Notes: generated by a model from the sequence alone, not told the origin. Numbered from the stretch's first letter, positions 46,515-60,500 are shown. The stretch: DNA of 64,000 nt from Ciona savignyi (GCA_000149265.1 CH002587.1:1957-65956), one strand, 5' to 3'. Translations and numbers: made by a program.

Positions 46515-47450
46515 TGTAGTATTTCCCAATGCTATATTTGCTTCATTGTTGTATAGTTACTGAAATACACAGCAGAACATCATGGCGCGTAAACCTTCGT
46601 CTGCCTGACAAAGATTAAAAAGACTACGCACACAGTGCTGTCGAAACAAGACTATATACTCGGTGTATATCATACACAAAATGTGAATAGGGGCCGGCAC
46701 CCTGTGTGCATAAAAACATAACATACAATTGTGCTTTAAAAAAAGTGCTGTTTAAACAATTGGTTGACACTTTTATTTTGCGAGGTTCTAAACTTAAGAT
46801 TTCTTTTGTTACATTTTTCTGTGTGTACTGATTCGTCACGTTTAAAAAAGTCGTAGTAATCTTTCTTCTTGGTGAGAGTCACCATTGATTGTGCATTAAT
46901 CATGATGTGCTGAGCTGAACGCTTACGAAACACCCAGAAATTGTTTTGCTGTTTAGTGTTTTGCTGCTTGTTTTTCTGATATTGTGTTTATTTTCCGATA
47001 AATTATACGATCACCGAGTAATTTTTCTGTTTCGGAATGAGCGTTCACTGGCAAAGTTGCGCACTTTCACAGGGTAGATACGTAGAACAAGGGTTTGCCC
47101 AAGTTGAGTTCTACAGCATATAAAATTGAAATAAGAGATGTAGTTTTATATTTCTTGTGCTTTATCCCAATATCCACTTAATATAGTGTAATACTAAATT
47201 TCCACAAACATTTAACAAATTTCAATTGGTTTGTTGCCTTCGAAATGTCCACAAATAAGAAGTTCGACATTCGGCTAGGTTAATAAAGACTTCCAAGGTA
47301 AGCGATTATGGACCGCAATACTGCAGTTGACCGGTTTCCCTTAGAAATTGAATATGACGTGTGGTTCTTTTTATTCGGTGCTTTGTTTATTTACTAACTC
47401 CCGAATGATGGCGCAATGGAGAGCATTTAACAAAGTTAAGTGGATACAAT
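46515..47450. other. Non-coding stretch, nothing recognised
   Basis: AT-rich sequence with short frames lacking recognisable content. Confidence 0.4.
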
Positions 47451-47452
47451 CG

Positions 47453-47548
47453 TGTGTTAGCGCGACCGATACATATACCGACTTCTATACAAAAACGGTC
47501 CTTGTGCCCTGCACCCCAATATGGGTTTAAAACTTGGCTCGGTAAGTG
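47453..47548 (+). repeat. Short tRNA-like SINE, degraded
   Basis: 'gtgttagcgcgaccgatacatataccgac', then 'atacaaaaacggtccttgtg' and 'atgggtttaaaacttggctcggtaag'. The B box has decayed (GGTTTAAAAC). Confidence 0.55.
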
Positions 47549-47859
47549 ACGTCATGGAGGTCGTGGACGGCGTACGTTCTTACGCCTCTGATCAATCGCA
47601 ATTCAACTGAAAAATCGGGCAACGCCCTAATTGCCTTAGTTTCAGGTATTTTAAGACCTTGTCAAGAGACAGATTTGGCAATTGTCTAATTAACTGCTTA
47701 TCAAAGTTAATTAATTAAAAGCAAGTACTGGCCTACACACTGTGTCAGTATGGAAACTTATGTAGTATAAGAACCAAAGTCGACAAGCGTGTTTTGTCAA
47801 CGGGGATTCAGCTGGCAATGCTTGGGAAAAAGACCGATACTAAGCTATATAAATGTAGC

Positions 47860-48044
47860 AGGATATGAATTATTTGTAAAGTTACATAGACAAATTAAGA
47901 TCTGCAAGCATTGTGGCGAACCAGGCCACAAACTCGCCACTTGCCCGAGGAGATTCCCGCCTGACCAATACCCGGCTCTTCAGAGATTACAAGAGAACGA
48001 CAACCTGCGACAAGCAAAACCTGTGGAAGTGATGTTGACTTAAA
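47860..48044 (+). mobile_element. LINE ORF1 remnant with CCHC zinc knuckle
   Basis: An open frame contains CKHCGEPGHKLATC, a CX2CX4HX4C zinc knuckle, followed by PRRFPPDQYPALQRLQ and a stop. A zinc knuckle at the end of ORF1 followed about 0.8 kb later by an L1-type endonuclease start supports a non-LTR element. A zinc knuckle alone would not separate this from other retroelements. Confidence 0.5.
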
Positions 48045-48832
48045 ATCCAAGACATATTGCATAAAAATAGCAATTACAGGACAGACACATAGGGTGTTTA
48101 TACAATCACTGGTCAACGCACGCTGAGAAGCTCGGTTTGTCAACACAGGGTTGATAACGGGGATAGGTCATTGCTCATGTTGGATCCTACACGGAGACTT
48201 TCTCTTTTGCCAGAGGTGCAAGGGTTTTTATTTTATTCTTTTTAGCTTCTTTAAAAACCCAAGAATACACACTTAATATATAGTAGAATGAAAGCTAGCA
48301 TTATCCTGTGCAATTATATGTTACTTGAGGTTAAAATAAGCGGTTGACTAAAACGGCAGATAAGAGTAAAAGTATAATTGTGAACAATTAAGGCCAGAAA
48401 TAAAACATGAAGGAAACTTAGTCAAGTGCTGCCACTACTTTTCACGATCGGTGTCCTGTTCTTGTGACGATCGATCTAAACCATCAAGCACTCAAAGCAA
48501 CACTTGCAAGAACAAAATCTGTAGGATGGAATTGGAAGGTGGCATCAACCTCGCACCACACAAAAAGATTGGGATAAGGAGGTCCTTTTTTCCTAAATAA
48601 ACGCAACAATAACCATTTAATTGTTTATTCATACAACCTCATCACGATGTCCCCACTAGTACAACATAAATGTAGCGCATATACGGAAGGCATCAGGGCA
48701 GAATGCGCACGACTATGTGCTTGCGAACGAGGAAGTACCTGCCAAGAAAACACTCTTGGAATCTCCGGATAATTTCAGTATCATGTAGAACCAGGATTAG
48801 GTGAGACTCATTATTAATATTTTTTCCTACTT

Positions 48833-49140
48833 AAATGTTGCCAGATTAAGAAATAGTTTAAAACGGAAGACCGTTTTCGATTTTAATCGCAAATAGGGTT
48901 TTAGCTTTGTATTTTGCAAATAACGCCCAGTTTACTTATAATTCAAAAATGGCAAATGAAATGGGGTTTAAAATAATATGAGCCAATGGTAGCAGCAGGA
49001 GCAAAGGAGTAGCGATACTCTTCGACACAACCAACTCCTCGTACTCGGTAATTCATTACATTGTAGATCCAAGCGGCAGATTCCTTATAACATAAATCAT
49101 CTTAGATTCTGTGAAACTGATCCTGGTTAACGTTTAATTA
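48833..49140 (+). mobile_element. L1-like LINE ORF2 endonuclease, degenerate N-terminal part
   Basis: Reading in sections: RLRNSLKRKTVFDF, then RSKGVAILFDT, VDPSGRFLI and LILVNV, the order of motifs in L1-type apurinic endonuclease (GSSRSKGVAILF...VDxxGRxxI...LxLVNxYxPN). Several in-frame stops show that it is dead. The match stops at about 49136, where unrelated sequence begins. A homologous copy is at 55609-56265. Confidence 0.6.
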
Positions 49141-49450
49141 TGCAATCGAAAATGTGCAGGAATCGGTCATTGTGTCTGATAAATACGAACCGATGCAACG
49201 TGCAGCAACGGATTAATTTGAACAAAAAACGTAATTTTCGAATCTTGATGACCGACCTTGAGAATGAGTGTGATTCTTCCGTGTTCGGTAGGTGGTCCAA
49301 AACGCGGAACGATTACGGTGTATATTCAATGAGACTAGATAGAAACCTAGCGCTTAAAATGCGACCACCAAGCTGCGACGAACCAAATCGTGTGACAAGG
49401 CCACTATTTCATTTCCTGTTTGCTACGCTCTACCAATTTTACTGGTAACC
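49140..49450. other. Unassigned stretch before the plus-strand Pao/BEL remnant
   Basis: An open frame (49140-49448) has no recognised family features. It may belong to the flank of the LTR element. Confidence 0.3.
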
Positions 49451-52400
49451 TACTTAATTTTCCCTCTTGAAACACCGCGTCCGACGCGCTTGTAGATTCA
49501 AACTCTAATACGTGTGCTGCGCAGAAGTTTAATTTGCTGCAGCAGTACCTTTCGGGGGAACCCAGATCGGTGATGAAAGGCTACTTTCTGTTGCAATCGG
49601 AGGAAGCATACAACTAAGCAAGGAAAATATTAAAAGAAATCTATGTAAACGATAGTTTGGTTAGTAAATCCTTTACGGAGAAGCTAAATGCGTGGCCCAA
49701 ACTTACTGTACATGATGCAAAGAGTCTAAGGAGATTTTCCGATTTTCTAAATAAAACTGTGGCCGCCAAAAGCCAAATCAACGAATTGGGTGTTCTAAAC
49801 TTTCCAAATGAAAGTACAAAATTGAGTCACGGGTATTACCACCGTTTATCATTAATAAATGGCGGGACATTGAAATTATCAAACCAAGGAATTTAAACAC
49901 CCTTAGCCAAACTAGAACGAGAAGTTGAACGGATCGGCGGGGAAACTTACAAGGCAGGCTGGCTGATCAATTCCTTTACAACGCGGCAAGTGAATCATCA
50001 AAATATCTACAACAGCGGGTTAATAACCAACCCTTCGCAAATTTGAACTACACATAAAGTCTGAAATCTAAAATCTACACCAACTGACATCAACGCAGGA
50101 TTGGTCATACAGAAAAACAAAGAATGGAAAACGAAAGAGATCCGTCTATCTCAACTGTCTGAACAACAGCATCACACCGACAAAATTACTTGAGTATCTA
50201 GAACTATTAACGATAAACCATAATATAACATTGCAGAACAGAGGACGCCATTGAGCTTTTTGAAAAGAACGAGTTGTACGTTTAACGGAAAACACGAACA
50301 ATCAAGTTGGGGATGTGGTAATGGAGCAAAGGGGGAGAGACCCAGAAATCGGTGGCCACTTTTGAGAATATTGACGAATAGAGACGTATCCAAGTAGTGT
50401 TGGACTAGACGTAGAAGGAAGGAGGAGAGAGAATAAGACAGAGATGGTCATGGACCGACGTATTTACAAACTTATTTTATTGAGCACGGAAGACATGGGT
50501 ATTTCCGAACCGGGAGCCAGTTTAAAAAGATCACCCGTCACACGGCAAAATGACACCGTAAATGGAATGTTTAAAGTTGCAAACAAACTTTTAGCATATA
50601 TATTATCTTTTTAAAAAAATCAGTAAATTTTTGGAGATCCATGTTACCGCACCGCTGCAGTAGTTTTTGTGGTTCAGTAAATTTTTATGGCTTATTTTTT
50701 AACATTTTGTTTCTACGATTGTCCTTGGCGAATTTATGTTTTGGATTTTTAAAGTCCTTTTAAAGTACGGCGGCTGCGAGAAAGAGGCAATTTATTTAGT
50801 AAATGGTAAATTACTATGTGCAGGGGAAGCCTATGACACGATCAAAGGATGCAAGTTTATTTTGGACAGAAGTCGTGGGTACCGCGAAGCTATATATATA
50901 TACGCAGTCTAAGTGCCAAGTACGGTGAGCGAAACCGGGTGGTATAAGCTTACATGAAGCAGGTTACTGAAGGAACGCTCTTGAAGCCGTCGGACTCGGA
51001 AGGTATGTTTTAGTTAGCCGATAAAATATGTACAACTGCTACAATACTCTATCCAAGTGGGGCTACTCACATGATTTAAACAGCACGGAAAATTAAACTT
51101 CTGGAAAATTAATCGAGTAAAAGAAGCCCAAGGCCAACGGCCAAGTTTCTTTAATTTAATGGAGTTGGTACAAGACAGTGCAAGAGCGTCTCGCTGTTAA
51201 TTCAACCAACGATACTACGCTACGACATCGGGACCATCACAACTAAGAAAAGGAAGCAGTGAGTTTAAACCTAGACAAAGTTTTTCTAGAAAAGTAATGT
51301 TTGCCGCGTCGCGGATGCTGTGAATCAATTGTTTGGCTATTTTCCCCGACAGTGTCGGTATTAAGGATAATGTACGACGATATGTAAGCGTAGGCGTAGA
51401 CATAATTCTTTGCTGCATAGAGAGATAAAACCCCAAGCCCCTCTGGTGATCCTCCACCAAATAATCTCGAGCTGAGAGAAAAAGGTGTTGCATCCTGTGG
51501 TGCGGGTCGGTGATTAGAAAAGAAAACGAGAAAACGTTTCAAGGTGGTTCCAGTTAAGGTGTGGAACATGGGTCCTGGTAACAGTGTGCAGACTTTCATG
51601 CATATTTCGATGGTGGTGCAGACATATGTATGTGCACAGTCAGTTTGGCAGAGAAACTTGGTCTAGCAAGTGCAAATAAATAAACGGATGGATGTCTACA
51701 CGAAAACGAGATATTTAATGTGCACGACATGTTGATTACAGATAAGTTGATAGATGTCAGTAGCAGCATTCCTACAGAAGCGGTGGCTGCTCTTTACCCC
51801 CATTTGATGGACCTGAACTTTCCTAAACTGCTTTTTTTGATTGACTTAGTGGAAGGCACGGAAAACAAGTGGGGGGGGGGTCTCCAAAAAGCACTTTGTT
51901 GGACCATATTCGGAGCAAAAAGCTCAGCTTCTGTTGGCCATGGCAAAGCAGAGGTATCTCATGCTTGTTCTAGATAATGAAACAGTGTGAACCTATAGAT
52001 AACTCGTGCAATTAGATTTTGGAATTATTTTCCAGAAAATTCAGTAACTTGGGCACAGGAACAGTAATGTAAGCCATCTGTAAAGAATAGACAAGCAATT
52101 AAGATGATGAAAGAAACGGCAACCAAGGTTGGAAAACTTGAGGGCAAAGTAGATTTACACTGCCAAACAACCGGTTGATGGCACTTTGACTAAAGTCACT
52201 CAAGTCATTAAAGAGGCCTTTTACAGGTGACTCTGAATTCTTTCGCAAGTATGGCCTAAAGATATAGGATTACATCACCCAGGGTCATGCACCCGTCCGA
52301 TATTTTTGATTGTCTTTGGATTGGGCTGCTGGTCTCAACAGTATGTGTCAGAAACACAATTTACTGCAGCGAACTGGCTTGACTAATAATAACCTGGTCG

Positions 52401-54530
52401 GAGTGCTTTTACGTTTTCGCTACGACCATGTTGCTCTTGTGACAGATATAAAGGGCATGTTCTATCAAGTATTAGTAGATACTAAGGACATTATCGATTT
52501 CTCTGGTGGCCAGATGATAACATAGATAAGGAATCAAATGACCATCGGATAAACATGCACATTTTTGGTGCAACTTCGTCGCGCTAGTTGTTCCATCCTT
52601 TGCTCCGACTGCTCAGGAAAACGAATCATGGGATGATGATAATAAGAAATTTATTTGTGGATGGTTTGTTAAAATTATGTTGTAGGTCTGTGGATAAAAT
52701 GCATTGCTGGCGAATGGGGGTTTCACCTTACTAAGCTCTTAACTAAATGACAAACGAGTTTTAAGTTCGATTCCAGTTGATGATATTGCTTCATCGATGT
52801 TTACTATAGACCTGCATGGACTTCCAATTGAACGAGCACTCGGGGTATCCTGGAACACTGGAACAGATTGCTTTGAAATAAAAGGCATTGATAACGTTGA
52901 GATCACCAACACAAGGTCAGCCAGATTCTTGAACCCATTGGGTTCGCTCAACCATTTATACTTCTGGCTAAGAAAGGTTACTTCAAGTTGCCTGCCATAA
53001 TCGCTTAAGCTTGGATGAACCGGTTTCCTCTGAACATAGAGAAGAAACCTGGGATGATTGGTTACAGACACTGGAAGGATTACATGTGATCTATATACCA
53101 AGGTGAATTAGGCCACCCTATGAAGTGACTCAAATTCAGCTGCACTTATTTTGTGATGCCAGAAAGCTAGGATATGGGCCGTGGGTTACTTTTTTTATGG
53201 TATGTCAAAATCGAGAATTACGTACATTGTTTATTTGTGATGGGCCAGTCCAGAGTTGCCCCGATAAGCCATTTTAGTGTTATCAGGCTTGAGCTCGCCT
53301 CCGCTGTTACCGCCGTAAGGTTTGGTTTTTCTTATTTAAACAGAGCTCGAATATGACCTTCATGATGTTGTGTTTATTTACACCGTATGATTCGACCAAG
53401 TCAATGGAGGCACGTTAGCACAATAAACAACTCTGCAGAAATCGCATGAAGGGGTTCTTGATGCCAAGTGAAGTTTACAACGCAAAAACATGTTCAAGGG
53501 GAAGAAATTTTTGCGTCAACCCGAAGAGGAGTGGCCAGCACGTCCATTGGTGTTTTACCACTGTTGTCCGAGGATCATGTAGAGTTCAGGATGAGGAAGG
53601 GTATCGTGTCTTCCCTTACCCAAGCGGCACCAGATAAACAATCTTGCAATTGTTATTCGAACGATATTTTACATTTTCCGCCCTAAGGCGTTCTGTGGTT
53701 GGATTAGTTTGGTTTTCGCAAGTACCTTATTTGGAAGTCCTGCCGTCCTCGTATTCTCCAACCCTCGAAATTAACGTGGACGAAATATCTATCCCACACG
53801 GAATTGAAAGAGGCTCTGTTCTCAATTTTAAAACTGGTTCACCAAGTGTTTACCGCTGACATTATGCAGTTGCCAAATCCGAAATCGTTTTCAACGATCA
53901 GGCTACATTCGGCACGACAGTTAAGGAAGTCACCAGTTTTGGCTTCGCTGCAAAAGTTGAGCCCGTTTGTTGTAAATGGGGTGGTGTTATATGTGGGCGG
54001 CAGACTTCATAAATTCAGTCTGAGTGTACAAGAAAAGCATCAAATATTCCTCCCTTTAACACTGATAGCGGAAAATTGACCGAATTTTAAAAACTAAACC
54101 AACCTACCAGCGATGACCACCGGAATAAGCTGGCTCTCACACCCAGCATGTTGCTAAAAGGTGCAGTTGACGGCTCGCTTCCACCGGACGAGTTTTTGAA
54201 GTCCGATGAATACAAACGATCATGGCGCGCGGTTTCAGCTTTGTGCTGATATGTTTTGGGAGAGATGGAGTAAGAAGTATTTGCCTCTCCTGCAACTCCG
54301 ACCGAAGTGGATGCGACCCACGAGAAACTTAGCTGTGGGAGACGTTGTTGGTCGTGGACGAGCTGAAGAAGCGCGGCGTGTGGCCGTAAGGCGTAATTTA
54401 ACATTGTAGATATGATAAAACTGGCCTTGTCAGGCGCATACCTGTACGACCGATGCTGCTAAAAGCCCATCATTGAACTGTTACCAAGTGTGCTCGTGGC
54501 CGTAAGGCTGAAAATTGTATGCTTTGCGCT
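49450..54530 (+). mobile_element. Fossil Pao/BEL LTR element, plus strand, heavily decayed
   Basis: Pao/BEL parts appear in the expected order: Gag-like DUF1759 region (about 49480-49880), aspartic protease/DUF1758-like region (about 51600-51970), reverse transcriptase (about 52310-53000), RNase H-like region (about 53100-53350), integrase zinc-binding region (about 53900-54080) and the DUF5641-like C-terminal region (about 54300-54530). The stretch between Gag and protease was not recognised. It is broken many times (well over ten). Terminal repeats were not identified with confidence; LINE pieces lie on both sides. It looks older than the minus-strand element at 57.6-63.7 kb. Confidence 0.75.
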
Positions 54531-54534
54531 TAAC

Positions 54535-55020
54535 TGCTAGTTCTAGCGACGAATTTGGCTACTGCGTTTTATTTTTTGTATACTTGCCATCTAAGTTGTA
54601 ACTGTGACGATGTTTTGTTATTACCACATTCAGGTGTTTCTAGAAGTAGGCATGTTGTTGTGCCCATTGTCTATATACCTCTACGGTAATAATTTGTAAT
54701 TACCTTTACTTTCGTACTTAAATATCACGTAGTGAAGAAGTAGTTTTGGGTGATTGAAAATGCTCGTTGAGTTGTGTTAATTTATGGCCGTGATGTTACA
54801 GTCATTTACAGCAAAGTCGCCCCCAATTTAGAAGATCGTTGAAATTCATTCGTTCCTGTGCTCATCTGCTTGGAACGAGGTTGTTAACGTTTATCATCTA
54901 TGTATTTCTGTTTAAGACAACGATTTTATATATTATTTATTGAGCTGATTAAGCCTTGTACGCAAACTCAGAAATTGTCTTGATATATTTCTAATTGCTA
55001 TATCGTTGATGTTGCTATTG
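54535..55020. other. Possible LTR or flank of the plus-strand Pao/BEL remnant
   Basis: Non-coding sequence directly after the Pao/BEL coding remnants. No second copy was seen in the window, so an LTR identity is unproven. Confidence 0.3.
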
Positions 55021-55024
55021 AAAT

Positions 55025-55140
55025 TACACGACAGACACACATGGTGTTTTGTGTTGGAGACAATCACCGGTCATGTTACGCTGAGCAGCTCGATTTGTTA
55101 ACACAAGGTTTGTTAACACAAGGACAACAACGTATAGAGC
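55025..55140 (+). repeat. Repeat shared with 48056-48150
   Basis: 'gacagacacacatggtgtt', 'aatcaccggtcatgttacgctgag' and 'ctcgatttgttaacacaagg' match the block after the zinc-knuckle frame at 48.06 kb. It is probably the spacer of the same LINE family. Confidence 0.5.
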
Positions 55141-55608
55141 ACATCGTCAAAAAACAGGCAGTTTAAGTTCCTCTAGTTGCATATTGGCGGTTAAAGTTAA
55201 TACGGATACAGTTGTGTAGATAATTAAAATAAAGAAACCAAATCTGTAATATTTCAAGTATATATATAAAATACTGAACATTACACACTCACCAAACTTT
55301 GGCTCTAACCGGTACGGAATATACGGTATCGAATAAAAATGGTATACTACATTCTCTTCGGTAGCTGATTCGAAAAGAAAGTTCTGACATGCGGTCTAGT
55401 ACGGGCGATTGCAAGATAAACTCCCATTATTACCTATTTCGGTTATGACGCAATTTATGCTGATTTACCATAGACATCAAGAAAACATATACGCAAGTGA
55501 ATAAATAAATAATGGGTCGAGATATCTTATAATAATGTAAAACCGGGAGTACGCGACAGACAGTATTTATTACTTACTTTAAAACTTCGGTTAATTTTGC
55601 CTCCTTTT

Positions 55609-56265
55609 AATGTTACCCGGATAAGAAATAGTTTAAAACTTAAACTGTTTTTGATTTTATTTGCCAAAAGGGTTTTAGCTTTTTGTACTTGCATGAAACG
55701 CACAGTATACTTGAAACTCAAAAATTATGGAAATATGAATAGGGATCAATAATAGGGCCCATGGTACCCAAAGGACCAAAAGAGTAGCGACCCAAGCGGT
55801 AGATACTTAATTAATAACAAAAAATAACTTAGATTCTGTGAAAATGAACCTGGTTAATTTTAACGCCCCAAACAATGACGACACCGACTTCTTTGAAAGC
55901 CTGTTTTTAATCCGTCGCGGGTTTATTAAATAACTTTACCCTTATAATTGGGGGGAAACTTTAATATTACCTTGAAACCCAAAATCCGGACCGTCAGCCA
56001 ACGCGTCGCCGCTAGAAACATAAAAATCAAAGACAAGATAACCGTGGGTAAATGTGGATTCTTGGGCTAAAAGATATTTTTCGAATAAAAAATCCCAATG
56101 TAAGGAAATTTACACGTGGTCAACTGTTTCTGACGTCGAGGCAGGCGCGTTAACCTTAAGTTTAATAAATGCGTCATACTGCCCAGCGTCAAATAAGACC
56201 ACGATGTTGTATAACCATGACCCTTCGTCAGTTTTTTTAAAATCCTGAAAAAATACTTGGAAGCT
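55609..56265 (+). mobile_element. L1-like LINE ORF2 endonuclease, second degenerate copy
   Basis: Sections in several frames match the L1 endonuclease: RIRNSLKLKLFLIL, then PNNDDTDFFESLFLI, NPNVRKFT and LTLSLINASYCPAS. It is homologous to the copy at 48833-49140 but extends further 3'. Stops and frame changes show that it is inactive. Confidence 0.6.
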
Positions 56266-56269
56266 AAAT

Positions 56270-56620
56270 GTCTTCTTATTGGACGATGCGAGCTGTCACT
56301 CTAAAATTCACAACTTATTATTTTATTAATCTTTCGTTTCCACTTAAAAAATTGAAGCTGTTCTAAAGATATGGTCTGGGCGCACTAAACTCTACGCAGT
56401 ACTTAAAATTAGAAGCCCGTACACTCGCGGGGTCTTTGGGCCAAATATAGAAGATCCGCATCTACGGCTAAACCCCAAAGCCAAATCTAAAAAGCTCGCA
56501 CTTTTTTATTTATTAATATTATTAATTTTCAGTTAATAAACAACTCGAAATGGTGATCTGGTCAACGTTCCATTTCGGATAATTGAGACTGAGCAGAACC
56601 TTCAAACAGAATGGAGTGGA
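56270..56620. other. Unassigned stretch
   Basis: No recognisable feature between the LINE piece and the LTR of the fossil element that follows. Confidence 0.35.
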
Positions 56621-56624
56621 CATA

Positions 56625-57042
56625 CAGATGTGCGGACTTACGAATTAAAACTAAAAAAACTACCAATTAAAACAACCCAACTTTAAACTTAAACCAATTT
56701 TAATAACGAAAATTAGGGCGGAAAGGCGAACTGAAAAATGGAAATTTGGGAACAAATTTGGGTTTAAATGGGGGAAAAGGTAAGGGGGAGGGTTTTCTAA
56801 TATTAAATTATCAAAGTTCGTAGCTGTAAATAAATATATCAGTTAATAAGCCTCCACTACAAATTAAAGTGCAGTCAAAACCAACTATTAGTGTCAACTG
56901 AACGAAGTTAAAACTGAAGGACGAACCAATAAAACGGAAAAGCGAGAAATTAAGGAATTAAAGTGTGAAGAAGCGTTTGGAGCGCTGGACCATGTTTGAA
57001 AGTTTCTTATAATGATGTGGGTGAGTGACTATGTAGTTAACA
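56625..57042 (-). repeat. LTR of fossil Pao/BEL element B
   Basis: It matches the solo LTR at 57837-58298 over about 400 bases ('aaggcgaactgaaaaatg', 'aagcgagaaattaaggaatt', 'ataatgatgtgggtgagtgac') and ends in GTTAACA. The left boundary is approximate. It is followed by the 3' internal part of element B. Confidence 0.65.
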
Positions 57043-57592
57043 CACCGGCCCCAAATGATATATGTTCACAGATTCATTTATTTTAAAGAAATACGAGGTC
57101 ATCCCGTTTATGTTGGGGGCCCCCTGCTAGCTCGTAGCGGTGTCAGCTACTACGGGCCGAGTTGACAGCAACCAACCGAGATAGCCTCATGACAATAAAC
57201 AAACAACAGTACGTGTAAGGTACTTGTAGGGGGAGTTACGCTAACTCCAATAAACACAGTTTACGTATGACATATTCGGACTTGACGTTCGAACCCTTCA
57301 CTCTTCGTACAGCTCTCTCTCGATCAGGATAGACTTCGGTCACCCGCGCCTTCGGCCATTCACCTCGCTTGCTCTGTTCGTCGACCATTAGAACCAAATC
57401 TCCTTTTTTGAAATTTGGAACTGGGTTTAACCATTTTTACCGTTGTTGGAGTAATGGCAAGTAAGTTTTGGTTAACGAACACTCCTGGAGAATATGACGC
57501 TCCGATGGTACAGGTTAAAAATGACATGGGCGAGAGTGCGTTCAAATCTCTCGGGTCGTTGGTTACCGTTGTCAGTGGGCGATTGTTCAAGA
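57043..57592 (-). mobile_element. Fossil Pao/BEL element B, 3' internal part
   Basis: It encodes the integrase C-terminal side and the DUF5641-like region, with motifs NNRPLTTVTNDPRDLNALSP and, further on, KRGEWPKARVTEVYPD. The rest of element B resumes at 63678 and runs past the end of the window, because element A inserted into it. Fossil. Confidence 0.75.
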
Positions 57593-57597
57593 TAAAC

Positions 57598-60500
57598 TAT
57601 TGGATCCGCTCCAACAACAAGACACGTATGGGGTTTTCAGATGCGTTTAATCATCCAGCATAAACATCCAATATGAAACATCCAGAATGAAACGATTTAG
57701 AAAAGGCTGACTTACGTGCCTAAAATAACATTGTACATTGTACATTATAATTTCAGGCTTTCAATTTTACAAATTAGCCACCAACAATAATAAACCGTTA
57801 AATACTGTACTACCAGGCAAAATTCCGTACACCACGTGTAACCGACAAACGGTCACATTCATAACTAAACAACTCCCTAATTAGAACAACCAATTAACAA
57901 CTTAAGACAACTTAATAACAAAACGACGGCGGCAAGGCGAACTAGAAAAATGAAAATTTGGCAACAAAATTTGGCTTTGAAATGGGGGAAATGTAAGAGG
58001 GAAGGGGATAGGTTTTCTAATACTGAAGTACTGAGGTATGCAGCTGTAAAATAAATATAAGTTAGTAAGCCACCACTACTACAAATAAAACTGCAATAAA
58101 AAATAGGAAAAACAAACTACTGCACCGAAACCAACTATAACTGTCAACTGAACGAATGTAGAACTGAAGGACGAACTAACAAAACGGAAAGCGAGAAATT
58201 AAGGAATTTAAATTAAAGTGTGCAGCGTTTGACGCGCTGGCATGCGAGGACCACGTTTGGAGTGCCGTATAATGATTTGGGTGACTCTGTAGTTAACACC
58301 ACGTTTTTTGACTGCAGTACTCGAATACGAGACAGTGGTATAATCACGTAATAATGGCCTACCCATAGAAATCACAATATTAATTCTACAGTTTTGTCCG
58401 TAACATACCGCCCCATAAATAATGCGACATATGCAGGTATTTATGACACAACACGGGCAAAACAAACAACGATCACAGAACGAAAGTGAACACGGCAACG
58501 AATGTGAAATGGCGAAACGACGGAACAAAGCATTAGCATGCAACCCCAAGTAGGCACAATTTACGCACATCGCGCATATAGGTCGATTTCGCGGTGCGAA
58601 CGCGAACGCGCATTACAGCTCCTTCGCTGTCCGGGTAAACTTCGTCGACGATGCCCTTAGGCCAGGCACCTCGGGGGTTCAACTCGTCGACGACCAAAAA
58701 CCAAGTCGCCGTCCTTCTGTGACATAATAATGCAGAATTATCAGGTCGGTAACAGCATGGCGGTACGGTAGAATGATCTGGTGTTTCGCTCCGATTCGAG
58801 GCCGGATCGCTGAAACCGACCACCAACCCGCAGGATTCCTTCGTCTAGAAATGGCCTGAGCTGAAGCAGCGATGATTGTTGAGTCGGCGAAGAAGAGCCC
58901 TTCAGCTGTACAAGACGCACTATTGACAGAGTCGCCAAGTCCAACTCCTCCACGGTCAGACCAGTTGCGTTAAAACGAAGCGTTGGAGTTCGCTTCTTAC
59001 CATATCGCTGTATCACACAGAGCTTGAACCTGATAAGCCAAGCAACTGATCGCTGCAGTCTGTTCCAACAGGAATATCGTAGGAAGATTTCCCTAAAGTA
59101 GCAGCTAACGACGGTTGCACAAACCGTGTTAGCCCGTTACAGTTCCAACACGGTCTCACATACGTCAAAACGAACCGGCTGCTTCGGCCAGTTATTCTCT
59201 TCTTTCCAGAGATAGTCCGGTCCTCGGAACCCACAGCTGTGTTTTGTCCAAATATTCAGGCATATCACCGCGTGACGCAACGTCAGCAGGATTGTCCTTA
59301 GTCCCAACATGCTGCCATTGTGACGGTTCCGACAGACTGTGGATTGTCGCCAATCTATTCGCCACGAAGGTTTGAAAACGACAATTAGTGTTATGAATGT
59401 AATGCAATACCGTAGTAGAGTCGGTTCAAAACATTACATTGTTGACGTCATAGTAAAAGTGTTCAATGACCATTGTTCCCAATTAAAAAGCTGTCACGGC
59501 TACCACGAGTTCCAAGCGTGGTATTGTCACTGGTTTTAGTGGTGTCACGCGTGATCTTCCAGCCACAAACGAGCAATAAACAGAACCAGAGTGATCTACG
59601 AATCACAGGTAACAAACCGCTCCGTATCCATCCTCACAGGCGTCTCCAAAACAGTGCAGCTGCGTTGAAACTGGTTTCTTAAAGGGCAACTTAAAACATC
59701 GGGGTACGGTAACGGTCTGAAGTGCTGGCAAATGCTCCAGCCATGATTTCCAGTCCTTGTATCAACCTTCTCATCGGCAGGATAAAGAAAGGGTTGGATA
59801 AATCCTAACGGATCGAAGATTTGACTAACCATTGAGAGCATGCCGCGACGCGTGAAGGGCTTACTCTTTATTTGCACATTGAATCCAAACGCATCTTTCG
59901 CCATGTCCCACTGAACTCCCAACGCTCTATCCACAGGTAGATTTTGTAAGTCCAAGTTTATCAAGACCGACGACCTTTCAGTCTCTGGTACCGAATCCAG
60001 TACAACGGGTGAATTACTCACAAACTTCGTCAAGTGGAACCCACCTTCCTCTAACAGTCTCTTCACCTACCCAATCAAGGTAATGGCTTGTTCTTCAGTC
60101 TCAACAGATTACAGGCAATCGTCCACATAAAAATTCCTTAGGACCGTGTCAACGGCGTGCTTTTGAAACCAAACCACTATTGTCCAAAGCTGCTTTGCGC
60201 AGCGCAAAACTTGCACAGCTCGGTGATGACGTCGCACCAAATATGTGAACAAGCATTTGATAGTCCACTGGTGGCAAACTCATGTCGCTTTCAGGCCACC
60301 ACAGGAAACGTAACGAGTTACAGTCCTTGGGCGCCACCCTGACCTGTTGGAACATGTTCTTTACATCAGCGGCAAAGGCGACTCTCTCCTGACGGAATCT
60401 CAACAGGATGCCGATCAAAGGGTTCGTAAGGTCAGGGCCCTGCAGCAAATTGTCGTTCAACGACGTGCCCAGGTGCTTACGGGGCGCAGTGGAAGACTAC

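Noticed and set aside
57415-57663. 82-residue plus-strand frame
   Set aside because: It is antisense to the integrase C-terminal region of fossil element B and crosses into the LTR of element A.
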